A DNA stretch of 28,545 bases from a virus. Positions 6,415 to 13,306 of this stretch are shown one piece after another; the stretch's first letter is position 1, and the number at the start of each line of letters is the position of its first letter. The stretch covers positions 1 to 28,545 of IMG/VR virus record IMGVR_UViG_3300030333_003194. The stretch is one strand, 5' to 3'. The notes beneath the pieces were generated by a model, which saw only the letters and a list, made by a program, of their open reading frames with translations, had not been told where the DNA came from and did no database searches. Position numbers and translations under genes: made by a program.

Positions 6415-7021
6415 AATAGAGATAGAACAACGTCTCGCTAACGAGAATGATATGTTTGTCGTTGAGGTTTTACGATGGGTTCTTGATGGTGGGTGCGCTA
6501 TGTGCGACCACAAAAAAAGAAAGGAGTATGAGAGAGGACTTCTAGCAGAGGAATATGGCCCAGATTATTTAGAGAGTAAACATGGTTGGAAGGATGGCAC
6601 AGTCATCAACCACATGGATGCTCACGTTGAATATAGTCCAGAAGAAGCGATTCACGTTGAGGAAGCGAGGCAACAGTCAATTAACACACTAGATGCGGCA
6701 GAGGACATAGTGTTGAGGATTCAAGGCTACTTAAATGAGTTAGAGGAACAGAAAGACGCTCACGGTATGACTTCCGATTTCGTTGCCGATGCCGCCAAGT
6801 TAATTGGTCAAGCAAATTCAAGCCTAAAGTTAGTGGGGCAATTGAAGAAGGAAATAGGCGTAGATTCACAGTTATTGTTAGCGCAAGCGCACATGAATAA
6901 CATGAGTCACATACTCGTTAATGCTCTCAAGGAACACCCAGAGTTATTGGATGACATAGAATTGAGAATGGCGGCACTAAAGGCACCTGTCCAAGATGTT
7001 GCTTTTGAGGTTATAGAATGA
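6398..7021 (+). CDS. terminase small-subunit-like DNA-binding protein, 207 aa
   Basis: The N-terminal 80 residues read CxxC (C33, C36), HKKRKEYERGLLAEEYGPDY, then HGWKDGTVINHMDAHV with H72 and H76. This is the pattern of phage proteins often annotated as small terminase or HTH proteins, in which a zinc-held helix-turn-helix ends in HxxxH. The rest is helical: DAAEDIVLRIQGYLNEL, AKLIGQANSSLKLVGQLKK, and an end ILVNALKEHPELLDDI that also recalls small terminase C-termini. If correct it selects viral DNA for packaging; a replication or transcription role is possible because the large terminase is not in this window. A GTG at 6395 precedes the chosen ATG. Confidence 0.5.
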   Translation: MTLKNRIEIEQRLANENDMFVVEVLRWVLDGGCAMCDHKKRKEYERGLLAEEYGPDYLESKHGWKDGTVINHMDAHVEYSPEEAIHVEEARQQSINTLDAAEDIVLRIQGYLNELEEQKDAHGMTSDFVADAAKLIGQANSSLKLVGQLKKEIGVDSQLLLAQAHMNNMSHILVNALKEHPELLDDIELRMAALKAPVQDVAFEVIE

Positions 7022-7293
7022 AACAATGGCGCAGTAAGTCGAATAAGTCTCTATTCTCAAGACCTATCTACAAGAAGGATTGGCCTAAACTAATAGAGGC
7101 TATGGTAGATGATGGTTTAATAGGCATTATAACAGACAAAGGTATTTCTTGGAGTGTAGGTGGGTATTCTTTAAGTGCGGCTTCGGTTAGGGAAGCATGG
7201 AGTCTAAGCGCAACACAATACAGGAGATTTACTACTTATATCTATGAACATGACCCATTCATTAATCTTTATAAAGACAAAATAGAAAGTTAG
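7018..7293 (+). CDS. hypothetical protein, 91 aa
   Basis: Starts at an ATGA overlap with the previous gene. The N-terminus is basic (MKQWRSKSNKSLFSRPIYKK), then a helix (DWPKLIEAMVDDGLIG), a possible beta hairpin (IITDKGISWSVGGYS) and helices SAASVREAWSLSATQYRRF. The size and the hairpin between helices could suit another winged-helix protein, but the conserved recognition string of the other members is absent. Function unknown. Confidence 0.55.
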   Translation: MKQWRSKSNKSLFSRPIYKKDWPKLIEAMVDDGLIGIITDKGISWSVGGYSLSAASVREAWSLSATQYRRFTTYIYEHDPFINLYKDKIES

Positions 7294-7316
7294 TGTGAAA
7301 AAATTTTGGTGGGCCT

Positions 7317-7730
7317 ATGAGCAGAGAGCAATTTAACATAGACGTTAATGCTTTGCTTAAGTTTAGCGACAGGAAACAGGTGTGGCTACAAGTGCAGAGG
7401 CTACCCGTTCCCTATGCTCTAGCATTCCTTCGTGTAAATAGAAACGAGATTGATTTCTGGCGTAGGGTGGCGAGCGCTAACATGGAATTACCCGACAGTT
7501 ATGTTAGGGCTATTTTTGCTTACGGAACATACGGGGTAAGAGGTAGGATAAATTACCCCCAAAAGAAAAAAGCAGAAGATGTGGTTCCGCTACCATTCAG
7601 AGAGAATGACAAGTATTGGAGAGAAATCGTGGCAAACTTTAAATCCGTAGCCAATGAAGTCCGAGACAAGTCTGATACGCTACCCAAAGGGATGCGTAAG
7701 ACTCGTGATAGTGATGTAAAATGGCCGTGA
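7317..7730 (+). CDS. hypothetical protein, 137 aa
   Basis: Separated from the previous gene by 23 nt that include GGTGGG before the ATG, a likely ribosome-binding site. The product is basic and mostly helical at first (VNALLKFSDRKQVWLQVQRL, then a helix with NEIDFWRRVASA), followed by a Tyr/Gly turn (YGTYGVRGRINYP) and a Lys/Arg-rich C-terminus. No known motif is visible. Nucleic-acid binding would suit the charge, but I do not assign it. Confidence 0.55.
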   Translation: MSREQFNIDVNALLKFSDRKQVWLQVQRLPVPYALAFLRVNRNEIDFWRRVASANMELPDSYVRAIFAYGTYGVRGRINYPQKKKAEDVVPLPFRENDKYWREIVANFKSVANEVRDKSDTLPKGMRKTRDSDVKWP

Positions 7731-7879
7731 ATTTATGTGGTTTGTTTGGTGTTTTGTTTTTTGTTTGGTGGTTTATGAGTATGACTACACCGCCCCATTT
7801 CGTTAATGATGGGCAGGTAGTAGGCGATACAGAGCATGACCACTTTGCATCGGCTATGTTTTTGGAAGTGCATGACTAA
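7721..7879 (+). CDS. small membrane-anchored protein, 52 aa
   Basis: The ATG at 7721 overlaps the last ten bases of the preceding gene. The first 20 residues are very hydrophobic (MAVNLCGLFGVLFFVWWFM) with no basic residue before them, like an uncleaved signal anchor; the remaining 32 are polar and acidic with several His (GDTEHDHFASAMFLEVHD). It is the last gene before the promoter at 7886. It may be a second small viral membrane peptide alongside the one at 3021. Confidence 0.5.
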   Translation: MAVNLCGLFGVLFFVWWFMSMTTPPHFVNDGQVVGDTEHDHFASAMFLEVHD

Positions 7880-7885
7880 TAAAAG

Positions 7886-7918
7886 TATTTAATTACTCTT
7901 AAAAACCGGCTCTCCATG
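7886..7918 (+). promoter_or_regulatory. archaeal TATA box with leaderless GTG start
   Basis: TATTTAATTA (7886-7895) lies in the only gap of its neighbourhood and its centre is about 25-28 nt from the GTG at 7918, so transcription would begin at or just before the start codon. It lacks the GCGGA and TAG elements of the five main promoters, so it may belong to a different expression class. Confidence 0.5.
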
Positions 7919-8316
7919 TGAGCGCCAACAATAGACGTATCAGACGGGTCATAGTCGAGTTGCTTTTTGAGTATGGCCCCCTCACAAAAGAGGGTATGGC
8001 CGCTTTACTCAGTAAAGTAAAGTCTGTGCGAACCGTTCCGAGTCCTCACAGTTTGAGTGCTTTAATGTCTAAGAATTCCCAGATTGTTGTGACGGGTAAA
8101 GAAGTGGTAGAGAATGCCGTAGGTGCTAAGGCAACACATTTGGTTTATGATATAAACAGAGAAATAATAAAGTCTAAAGATGATATAACTTACACTCGTT
8201 CTTTAACGGTTATGAGTCCGGCCGAGAAAAGGAAGGCCCAGAAATGTAAGTGTGGTAAGACCAGAGTTTTCCGTGAAAACGAAGATGTTTGTCTGCATTG
8301 TATTAGGCAATCTTAA
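7918..8316 (+). CDS. winged-helix protein with C-terminal zinc ribbon (family member 4), 132 aa
   Basis: Starts at GTG 7918, positioned by the TATA box upstream; the overlapping ATG at 7916 runs straight into a stop. Residues 1-75 follow the family layout: basic start (SANNRRIRR), helix VIVELLFEYGPLT, helix KEGMAALLSKV, then SPHSLSALMSKNSQIVV as recognition helix and wing. Residues 105-132 add a ribbon with CKCGKTR and CLHCIRQS, giving four Cys. A DNA-binding regulator with a metal-stabilised tail is the likeliest reading. It is the first gene of its unit. Confidence 0.65.
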   Translation: MSANNRRIRRVIVELLFEYGPLTKEGMAALLSKVKSVRTVPSPHSLSALMSKNSQIVVTGKEVVENAVGAKATHLVYDINREIIKSKDDITYTRSLTVMSPAEKRKAQKCKCGKTRVFRENEDVCLHCIRQS

Positions 8317-8335
8317 TATCCCGATACTGTATCAC

Positions 8336-8554
8336 ATGGGTATGGGCAAACCAAACACCAAACTTTACCCCAACATACCAAGAATGATTACCTGTAGGAA
8401 ATGTAAAACACCCTACGTTAATCCCTTTAAGACGAAGGGGTATCTTTCTTCTATGTGTAAACCTTGTTTAGACGCCATGAGAGCGCAGTTTAAGCCTGTT
8501 AAGAAGAAGCGAAAGACCAGAAGCGACAAGGGAACGAAAAGGAAAAGGACATAA
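8336..8554 (+). CDS. zinc-finger protein with basic tail, 72 aa
   Basis: I start at ATG 8336; a second in-frame ATG at 8342 lies about 25 nt after TTAATAT (8313-8319) and could be a leaderless start. The longer frame from 8252 would overlap the previous gene by 65 nt. The protein has TCRKCKTPY near residue 19 and SMCKPCLDAMR near residue 40, a clear two-knuckle zinc site, followed by a strongly basic tail (KPVKKKRKTRSDK and KRKRT) suited to DNA or RNA binding. Confidence 0.6.
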   Translation: MGMGKPNTKLYPNIPRMITCRKCKTPYVNPFKTKGYLSSMCKPCLDAMRAQFKPVKKKRKTRSDKGTKRKRT

Positions 8555-8579
8555 ATCACTAGGGGCATAGGTTCGGACA
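8550..8579 (+). promoter_or_regulatory. possible leaderless promoter before 8579
   Basis: ATAAAT at 8551-8556 is centred 25 nt from the ATG at 8579, and TAGGGG (8560-8565) plus a second TAGG (8568-8571) lie between them, as in the main promoters. The TATA match is weaker and overlaps the stop of the upstream gene. Confidence 0.4.
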
Positions 8580-8941
8580 TGACAGAGGATATTAGGTTGA
8601 TGTTGGATATGATTGAAGGCGTGATAAGGCAGGGTGCAGACCCATACTTGACGGACATTCTAACACAAGACAATATCCATGAAATTGAGATGGTAAAGCG
8701 CTCGATTTATTTCTGTTCTGATATTGATAAGCCAGACCCAGAGAGTGAAATAGACTTCATGGTTCACGACACTCTTTCCGGTGCAGAAGGTTGGTCTGTG
8801 GAATATATTAGGGGTTTAATGATGGGTATTCTTATGTCGTTAGACGGACAAACTAGAGATGTGTTTGCTAACAAAGAGGAAATGGCGATACTTTACAGAC
8901 TATTATCTTCTATGATTATAGAACGCATCATTGACGAATAG
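8579..8941 (+). CDS. acidic helical protein, 120 aa
   Basis: Starts at ATG 8579, which fits a leaderless start. The protein is acidic and almost entirely helical (EDIRLMLDMIEGVIRQG, VEYIRGLMMGILMSL, YRLLSSMIIERIIDE), with no Cys pair or charged catalytic cluster that I recognise. Low charge density of Lys/Arg makes DNA binding unlikely; a protein-binding or DNA-mimic role is conceivable but unsupported. It stands alone between two promoters. Confidence 0.55.
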   Translation: MTEDIRLMLDMIEGVIRQGADPYLTDILTQDNIHEIEMVKRSIYFCSDIDKPDPESEIDFMVHDTLSGAEGWSVEYIRGLMMGILMSLDGQTRDVFANKEEMAILYRLLSSMIIERIIDE

Positions 8942-8959
8942 TGCTTGCGTAGTCACAAT

Positions 8960-8995
8960 GCAATACTTATATGCGGAAGCGTGTAGTAGTGTTTG
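8960..8995 (+). promoter_or_regulatory. promoter of the structured leader (GCAATACTTATATGCGGAA class)
   Basis: GCAATACTTATATGCGGAA (8960-8978) is identical over 19 nt to the promoter at 10354. TAGTAG starts 16 nt after the first T of TATATG. No ATG lies at the expected transcription start (about 8995), so unlike the 2455, 13310 and 17714 promoters this one should make a transcript with a long 5' leader or an independent RNA. Confidence 0.7.
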
Positions 8996-9123
8996 TAGGA
9001 GTGTGGTAGTAGAGTTAAAACAAGCGTGGGTTTTTCTTCTTTTTCCCCACCTAAACAAATCGTGGTTGTTCGTTGTTCTTTTGCATACCGACTCTACCCC
9101 ACTCCTACACCGGAAATGATAAC
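8994..9123 (+). ncRNA. structured 5' leader or small RNA closed by a long stem
   Basis: No convincing ORF occupies 8942-9123. Bases 8994-9002 pair perfectly with 9101-9109; the helix continues with G9003-C9100, one T/C mismatch, two G-C pairs, a three-base bulge (9007-9009), and 9010-9015 paired with 9091-9096, about 18 pairs in total. The 5' arm begins where the upstream promoter should start transcription. Inside are GTGGG/CCCAC (9026-9030 with 9046-9050) around a T-rich loop, and a second GTGG (9062-9065) that could compete for the same CCAC. It may be a regulatory 5' UTR of the winged-helix/clamp-loader unit (ATG at 9124) or a separate RNA. Confidence 0.55.
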
Positions 9124-9456
9124 ATGGCATTCAATACTCAAAGCCCTAACACTAGGAAAGACAAGAGCAGAATCGGCAAGTGTAAGACCAACGGCAATAT
9201 CATGCGGGCGGTGGCTAGATACCTAAAGGAAAATGGCCCATCACCTGCGGTTTCTATCTGGGATGGTGCTACATTAGTAAATGGGAAGCCTATGAGAAAC
9301 AGTAGAACCGCACCAACAAAGGCTACTATGATTAACGTTATCCGTATGAGAGGCGATGACTTCTACAAGGTAGACACCACTAGGGTTCAAGGAAAGAATG
9401 CTAAATACGATACTATCCTATGGATGGTAAAAGACGATTCGGAGTTATTACAATGA
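9124..9456 (+). CDS. small winged-helix protein (family member 5), 110 aa
   Basis: The ATG at 9124 is the first start after the stem-closed leader; frames opening earlier at 9026 or 9073 run through the paired region and use poor starts. The basic N-terminus (RKDKSRIGKCKTNG) leads to a helix (NIMRAVARYLKENGPSP), a variable insert, then TAPTKATMINVIRMRGDDF in the recognition-helix position and a wing (YDTILWMVKDD). The layout matches the proteins at 855, 3194, 6103 and 7918. If autoregulatory, the leader would be an obvious target. Its stop overlaps the clamp-loader start (ATGA). Confidence 0.6.
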   Translation: MAFNTQSPNTRKDKSRIGKCKTNGNIMRAVARYLKENGPSPAVSIWDGATLVNGKPMRNSRTAPTKATMINVIRMRGDDFYKVDTTRVQGKNAKYDTILWMVKDDSELLQ

Positions 9457-10385
9457 GTCAAGTATGGGCTATGAAACATCGCCCTACTTTAGAGGGTATA
9501 GTAGGACAAGACCATATTCTAAATGCTTTGACTATACCTGTGTCTGTTGCGAAGAACCACAGTCCCGAACACCAACCCTTCCCCCACATGATATTCTATA
9601 GCCCACAGGCAGGGACAGGGAAGACAAGTTTGGCCCATGCCCTAGCAAACGAAATAGATTACACTCTCCATATCTTTAATGCGAGCAGTAAGAAAACAAG
9701 GGGTATAGAATTCGTAGAGGAAGAATTACTACCCATGTCTAGGACAGGGAACACCAAGCAGATATTCCTATTAGATGAGGCAGACCAATTGACTCCCGCC
9801 GCACAGTCGGCATTGAAGGGGGTGATTGAGAATGCACACGGCATATTCATCCTTACTTGTAATGACTTGAGTAAGGTTTCTTCGTGGTTGAAGTCTCGTT
9901 GCATGGTTCACACTTTTAATCCTGTATCAGACAAACTTATGATGCAAAGGCTAGTAGAAATAGTCGGTAAAGAAGGGGTGGAGATAACCGAGGAACAATT
10001 GGGCTTAATCATTAGAGCGAATGAAGGTGACTTGCGCTCGGCTATCAATTGTCTACAAGCCTATCATGGTGCGAAGAATGGTGACGCATTTGTTCGTGGT
10101 TTGGTTGATGAGGGTCTTGATTGTGATTTATTCCTTACGCTTTGTTTTAGAGACAAGGAATTTGTATCAGCCCTAAAGTTATTGGAAGGTAGAAACTCAA
10201 TAAGGAGTATTTTCTATCATGGCATGGACTCTAACGGTTCTATAGCCTCAAAAAACATTCTCATAGATGCGGCCGTGACCGCAGAGAGAGACTACATTTC
10301 TGGCGTTGAGCCAAGCATCATACTCGCTAATTTCACCCGTATGTGTTGTGAAGGCAATACTTATATGCGGAATGGAATAGCGTGA
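9453..10385 (+). CDS. RFC small-subunit-like clamp loader ATPase, 310 aa
   Basis: Start by ATGA overlap at 9453. Walker A is SPQAGTGKT (50-58), NASSKKTRGI (76-85) matches the NASDxRGI box of RFC, Walker B is LLDEAD (106-111), ILTCNDLSKV fits sensor 1, and KSRC (147-150) is the SRC arginine finger of clamp loaders. GDLRSAINCLQ is the sensor 2 region. It should load a sliding clamp (candidate at 14298) at primer ends. I see no RFC large subunit, so the virus may use a homomer or the host's large subunit. Its last codons carry the next promoter, so the C-terminal residues NTYMRNGIA are encoded by TATA-box DNA. Confidence 0.88.
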   Translation: MSQVWAMKHRPTLEGIVGQDHILNALTIPVSVAKNHSPEHQPFPHMIFYSPQAGTGKTSLAHALANEIDYTLHIFNASSKKTRGIEFVEEELLPMSRTGNTKQIFLLDEADQLTPAAQSALKGVIENAHGIFILTCNDLSKVSSWLKSRCMVHTFNPVSDKLMMQRLVEIVGKEGVEITEEQLGLIIRANEGDLRSAINCLQAYHGAKNGDAFVRGLVDEGLDCDLFLTLCFRDKEFVSALKLLEGRNSIRSIFYHGMDSNGSIASKNILIDAAVTAERDYISGVEPSIILANFTRMCCEGNTYMRNGIA

Positions 10386-10389
10386 GATT
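10354..10389 (+). promoter_or_regulatory. promoter GCAATACTTATATGCGGAA with a short leader
   Basis: The 19-nt box (10354-10372) is identical to that at 8960, and TAG lies at offset +16 (10378). Transcription is expected near 10389, leaving about 18 nt of leader before the ATG at 10408, with AGGTGA at 10398-10403 as ribosome-binding site. The promoter sits inside the end of the clamp-loader gene. Confidence 0.7.
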
Positions 10390-10407
10390 ACCGAAAAAGG
10401 TGACACA

Positions 10408-11610
10408 ATGATTGATGATAAGATAATTGAGAGAACGGCAAAGACGTTGAATGTAGATGCTTCGGCATTGAAGGCAAAGGCTGATGAAGTCTATGCTAAT
10501 CAAGGGGCTACATGGAGAGCCGCCGGTAAGAGTGAGGCTGACGCCTACGCTCTTTCCCTAAAGGTTGCGGGTTCGCAGGTAAGAAATGAGAATGCGGCAT
10601 TGGCTCGCTCTGGCGCCTCTAAATTAGAGGGTATGTTTATTTCTGTGCCCCGCACTAAGGAGTGGGGAAAACTCACCTACAACAAGATGAAGAACCAATT
10701 GCTATCAGCATCGGAAGAGATGCGGCAACAGTTTGTTGATAGGGGTGACGTTGTTCTACTAGAGGACAACGGAGACGGGTCTTATACTCGCTACGCTCGT
10801 GAGGACTTCTTTGGTTCTGACACTACTACTGTGACAGACCTACCACGCCATAGCATGATGCTAGATGGCACGACTCACTTCTACTGCGTATGGGATAAGA
10901 ACAACGCAACATTCCCTAACGGTAATGCTAACTTCAAGTTTGGAAACCCACGCCCACAGGATGACAGGGCACGAGATTCCCTATTCTTGGGTAAGGTAGC
11001 AGGCGAGACTGACTACAGGCTAATTACTGTGGTCGGACAAGGTAAGGCGGCTGACGTTCAATGGCCCACTTTCACACCCGGTTCTATCGCCGCAGGCGTA
11101 GGCCAGAACGGTGACAAGGCTTACCTAAAGGCAACAATGCTAGACTTCAATGCTGACGCTTCATTGGCTGATATGTTCCCATCTGCCCCCTACATGGATG
11201 GTGGTAAGGGACTACTTTCATCAGAGAAGATACCCATTGATGTTCTCAAGGGACTAGATGACTTGCCCGCATACGGTAAGGCTAACGAAGGCAATTGGAA
11301 CGCTATCTGCGCCCTACCTGCTGAGATTATCCACATAGACCCAAGAGACAACGGGGCTTCGACTCTAATCTGCGCTGACATGAACCCTGCATCAACCGCA
11401 CCTGTGGTTGAGGTTTACTGTCCGGCTGAGAGAGACATTGACTTCGGTGTAGGTTCAAGCATCCTACTTGTAGGAAGCACTTGGGCTGACAAGATGACCG
11501 GCGAACAGAGGATGGGCGTCTCCGGTTGGTGGGTCTTTAACGAGATACCAACGGTCACACCAGAGGCTATGGACACCACACAGGCTTCCCTAGACGATGG
11601 TGAATGGTGA
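10408..11610 (+). CDS. candidate ssDNA-binding protein (OB-fold/RPA-like), 400 aa, tentative
   Basis: The helical N-terminal 75 residues (IIERTAKTLNVDASALKAKA, then ALSLKVAGSQVRNE) precede a long beta-rich body. Segments such as DYRLITVVGQGKAADVQW and PVVEVYCPAERDIDFGVG with ILLVGSTW resemble OB-fold strands, and the C-terminus is an acidic tail ending in an aromatic residue (TTQASLDDGEW), as in many single-strand-binding proteins. Its own promoter with a leader and good RBS suggests high expression, as expected for an SSB. It lies between the clamp loader and chaperonins. A capsid or other structural protein is the main alternative; I find no decisive motif. Confidence 0.4.
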   Translation: MIDDKIIERTAKTLNVDASALKAKADEVYANQGATWRAAGKSEADAYALSLKVAGSQVRNENAALARSGASKLEGMFISVPRTKEWGKLTYNKMKNQLLSASEEMRQQFVDRGDVVLLEDNGDGSYTRYAREDFFGSDTTTVTDLPRHSMMLDGTTHFYCVWDKNNATFPNGNANFKFGNPRPQDDRARDSLFLGKVAGETDYRLITVVGQGKAADVQWPTFTPGSIAAGVGQNGDKAYLKATMLDFNADASLADMFPSAPYMDGGKGLLSSEKIPIDVLKGLDDLPAYGKANEGNWNAICALPAEIIHIDPRDNGASTLICADMNPASTAPVVEVYCPAERDIDFGVGSSILLVGSTWADKMTGEQRMGVSGWWVFNEIPTVTPEAMDTTQASLDDGEW

Positions 11611-11858
11611 TGATAGCGCTTGGCAATTATATCCTTTTAAGGCTTAAAGATAGTGAGGCAACGGCAAGAGATTCCGGTCTTTTGTTGTCTCCTATCCGAG
11701 AGTATGAGGTAATGAGTTTAGGCTCTAATGTTGATGACCCTAGAGTAAAGGTTTCTTCAACGGTTATAATTGCTGATGAAAGCCTACTACTTACTAATGT
11801 CTCCATAGACACTAGCATAGTAGCGACAATCATAGATAATATAATAGCGGTGGTTTAA
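11604..11858 (+). CDS. GroES-like co-chaperonin, 84 aa
   Basis: The pattern GNYILLRLKDSEATARDSGL followed by LLLSP, a central YEVMSLGSN strand, a loop DDPRVKVSSTVII and the closing TSIVATIIDNIIAVV follows GroES order (DRVxVKR..., GGIxL, VGxG, VKxGDxVxF, ...DIxAIV). It is slightly shorter than cellular GroES (about 97). The mobile-loop region that contacts GroEL is present around residue 25. Gene order, directly before a group I chaperonin with a TAATG overlap, supports the call. Starts at 11604 or at the in-frame ATG 11610 are both possible. Confidence 0.7.
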   Translation: MVMIALGNYILLRLKDSEATARDSGLLLSPIREYEVMSLGSNVDDPRVKVSSTVIIADESLLLTNVSIDTSIVATIIDNIIAVV

Positions 11859-13306
11859 TGGAAACGGTTTTACACGGCAAGGATGCTAGAAAAAAATTAC
11901 TAGCGGGAGTAAACAAGGTTGCTAACACAGTTAAGGGAACGTTAGGGCCGGGTGCAAAGACGGTCATCATCCAGAGAGAGGGTGCATATCCTACTATTCT
12001 CAACGATGGTGTATCTGTTGCTAAGGCGGTCACAGACCCAGACCCTCATGTGCAGATGGGGATTGACTTGATTAAGCAAGTCGCTTCTCAAGCACAGGAT
12101 AAGTCGGGTGACGGCACCACTACCGCTACTGTATTAGCGCAATCTCTCTGCAACATAGGCTTTGCTATGATAGAAGATGGTGTAGACCCTGTTGAAATCA
12201 AGGCGACACTAGAAGCAGAGGCGGAAACAATAATCCGTAAAATTAAGACTGACGCATTCCCTTGTGATGAGGATAGGCTTGAGGCAGTAGCAACAATAGC
12301 CGCTAATAATGATGCTAAACTAGGCGCTTTGATAGCAGAGGTTATGATTGAGTCCGGTGAAGATGGGGCGGTTTCCGTTGAGACAGGTAGTGGTTTTGAT
12401 ACTACGATAGAAAATGTCAATGGTTTTGAGATACATTCTGGCGCACTAAGCCCACACTTCCCAAAAGAATTGAACGATGCTCTTATACTCCTAGTGGAAT
12501 ACATAGATAACTTTGATAACTTAATCCCCGCATTGGAATTGGCTATCAAAGAGGGTCGAAGCCTGCTAATCATAGCAGAAGACTACAACCAACGAATACT
12601 CCCTAATTTACTTATCAATGTTATGCAGGGTAAAGTAAATGCGGCACTAATCAAGGTGCCAGAGATGGGTAAGGCTAGGTTAGATTGGTCTTGGGATATT
12701 AGAGAAGCCACAGGCTCAATGATACATAGCGCCAACGATGATACATTCTCCCTAAAAAAGCCCACACTAAGACACATGGGTTCGGCTACTTCTGTAGTGA
12801 TTGGTAGGGACACTACCATTATCTCAACAGGTAAGCATAAGGTAGCGGAGATGTATATTGACAGGTTGTTTGAGGCTAAGGACAAAGCCGAAACCGATTG
12901 GGAACAACAGATTATCACTAGGAGAATCGCCCGCTTACAAAGCGGTATCGCTTCGATAAAGGTAGGCGGTCATACAGAAGTAGAGATTTTAGAGACTAAA
13001 GAACGTGTGGATGATGCGGTGAATGCGGTCAAAGCAGGCATGAAGAATGGTGTAGTAGCAGGCGGCGCTACACTTCTTACTCGGTATGCTAGGGAAAGTA
13101 AATATGATTTAGTCAATACCGCTTTCCAGATACCGCAACAAATCATTATGATGAATGCCGGTATAGATAAGGAGTTTAGTGCTGATGATATGCTAAGTAA
13201 TGATGTTTATGACCCACTAGATGTGGTTGTAAACTCTATTAGAAGTGCCGTGTCTGTCGCATCGCTAGTCCTATGTAGTGATGCTACGGTTTCTCTAGGA
13301 CACTAA
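11858..13306 (+). CDS. group I chaperonin (GroEL-like), 482 aa
   Basis: Diagnostic GroEL strings are present: TVKGTLGPGAKTVII (24-38), NDGVSVAKAV, QDKSGDGTTTATVLAQ (80-95) with the magnesium-binding DGTTT at 85-89, and ERVDDAVNAVKAGM (382 on) with D386 at the position of the hydrolytic Asp of GroEL, then NGVVAGGATLL. It is about 65 residues shorter than bacterial GroEL, mainly in the apical/intermediate part, and lacks the GGM-rich tail. It is group I (bacterial type), not the thermosome (group II) usual in archaea. With the GroES-like partner it should fold viral proteins, capsid or large tail proteins being likely clients. Confidence 0.9.
   Translation: METVLHGKDARKKLLAGVNKVANTVKGTLGPGAKTVIIQREGAYPTILNDGVSVAKAVTDPDPHVQMGIDLIKQVASQAQDKSGDGTTTATVLAQSLCNIGFAMIEDGVDPVEIKATLEAEAETIIRKIKTDAFPCDEDRLEAVATIAANNDAKLGALIAEVMIESGEDGAVSVETGSGFDTTIENVNGFEIHSGALSPHFPKELNDALILLVEYIDNFDNLIPALELAIKEGRSLLIIAEDYNQRILPNLLINVMQGKVNAALIKVPEMGKARLDWSWDIREATGSMIHSANDDTFSLKKPTLRHMGSATSVVIGRDTTIISTGKHKVAEMYIDRLFEAKDKAETDWEQQIITRRIARLQSGIASIKVGGHTEVEILETKERVDDAVNAVKAGMKNGVVAGGATLLTRYARESKYDLVNTAFQIPQQIIMMNAGIDKEFSADDMLSNDVYDPLDVVVNSIRSAVSVASLVLCSDATVSLGH

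Noticed and set aside
8994-9109. tRNA-like element, because the outer stem ends in CTCCTACACC
   Set aside because: There is no T-arm GTTCRA sequence, no anticodon stem of proper size, and the inner region is too long.
8931-9226. Short + strand frames across the leader (8931-9119 and 9026-9226)
   Set aside because: They read through both arms of the stem, have low-quality composition, and overlap well-supported genes in another frame.
11627-12573. Long - strand frames opposite the chaperonin genes
   Set aside because: They are antisense to clearly conserved proteins and show Ser/Leu-rich shadow composition.
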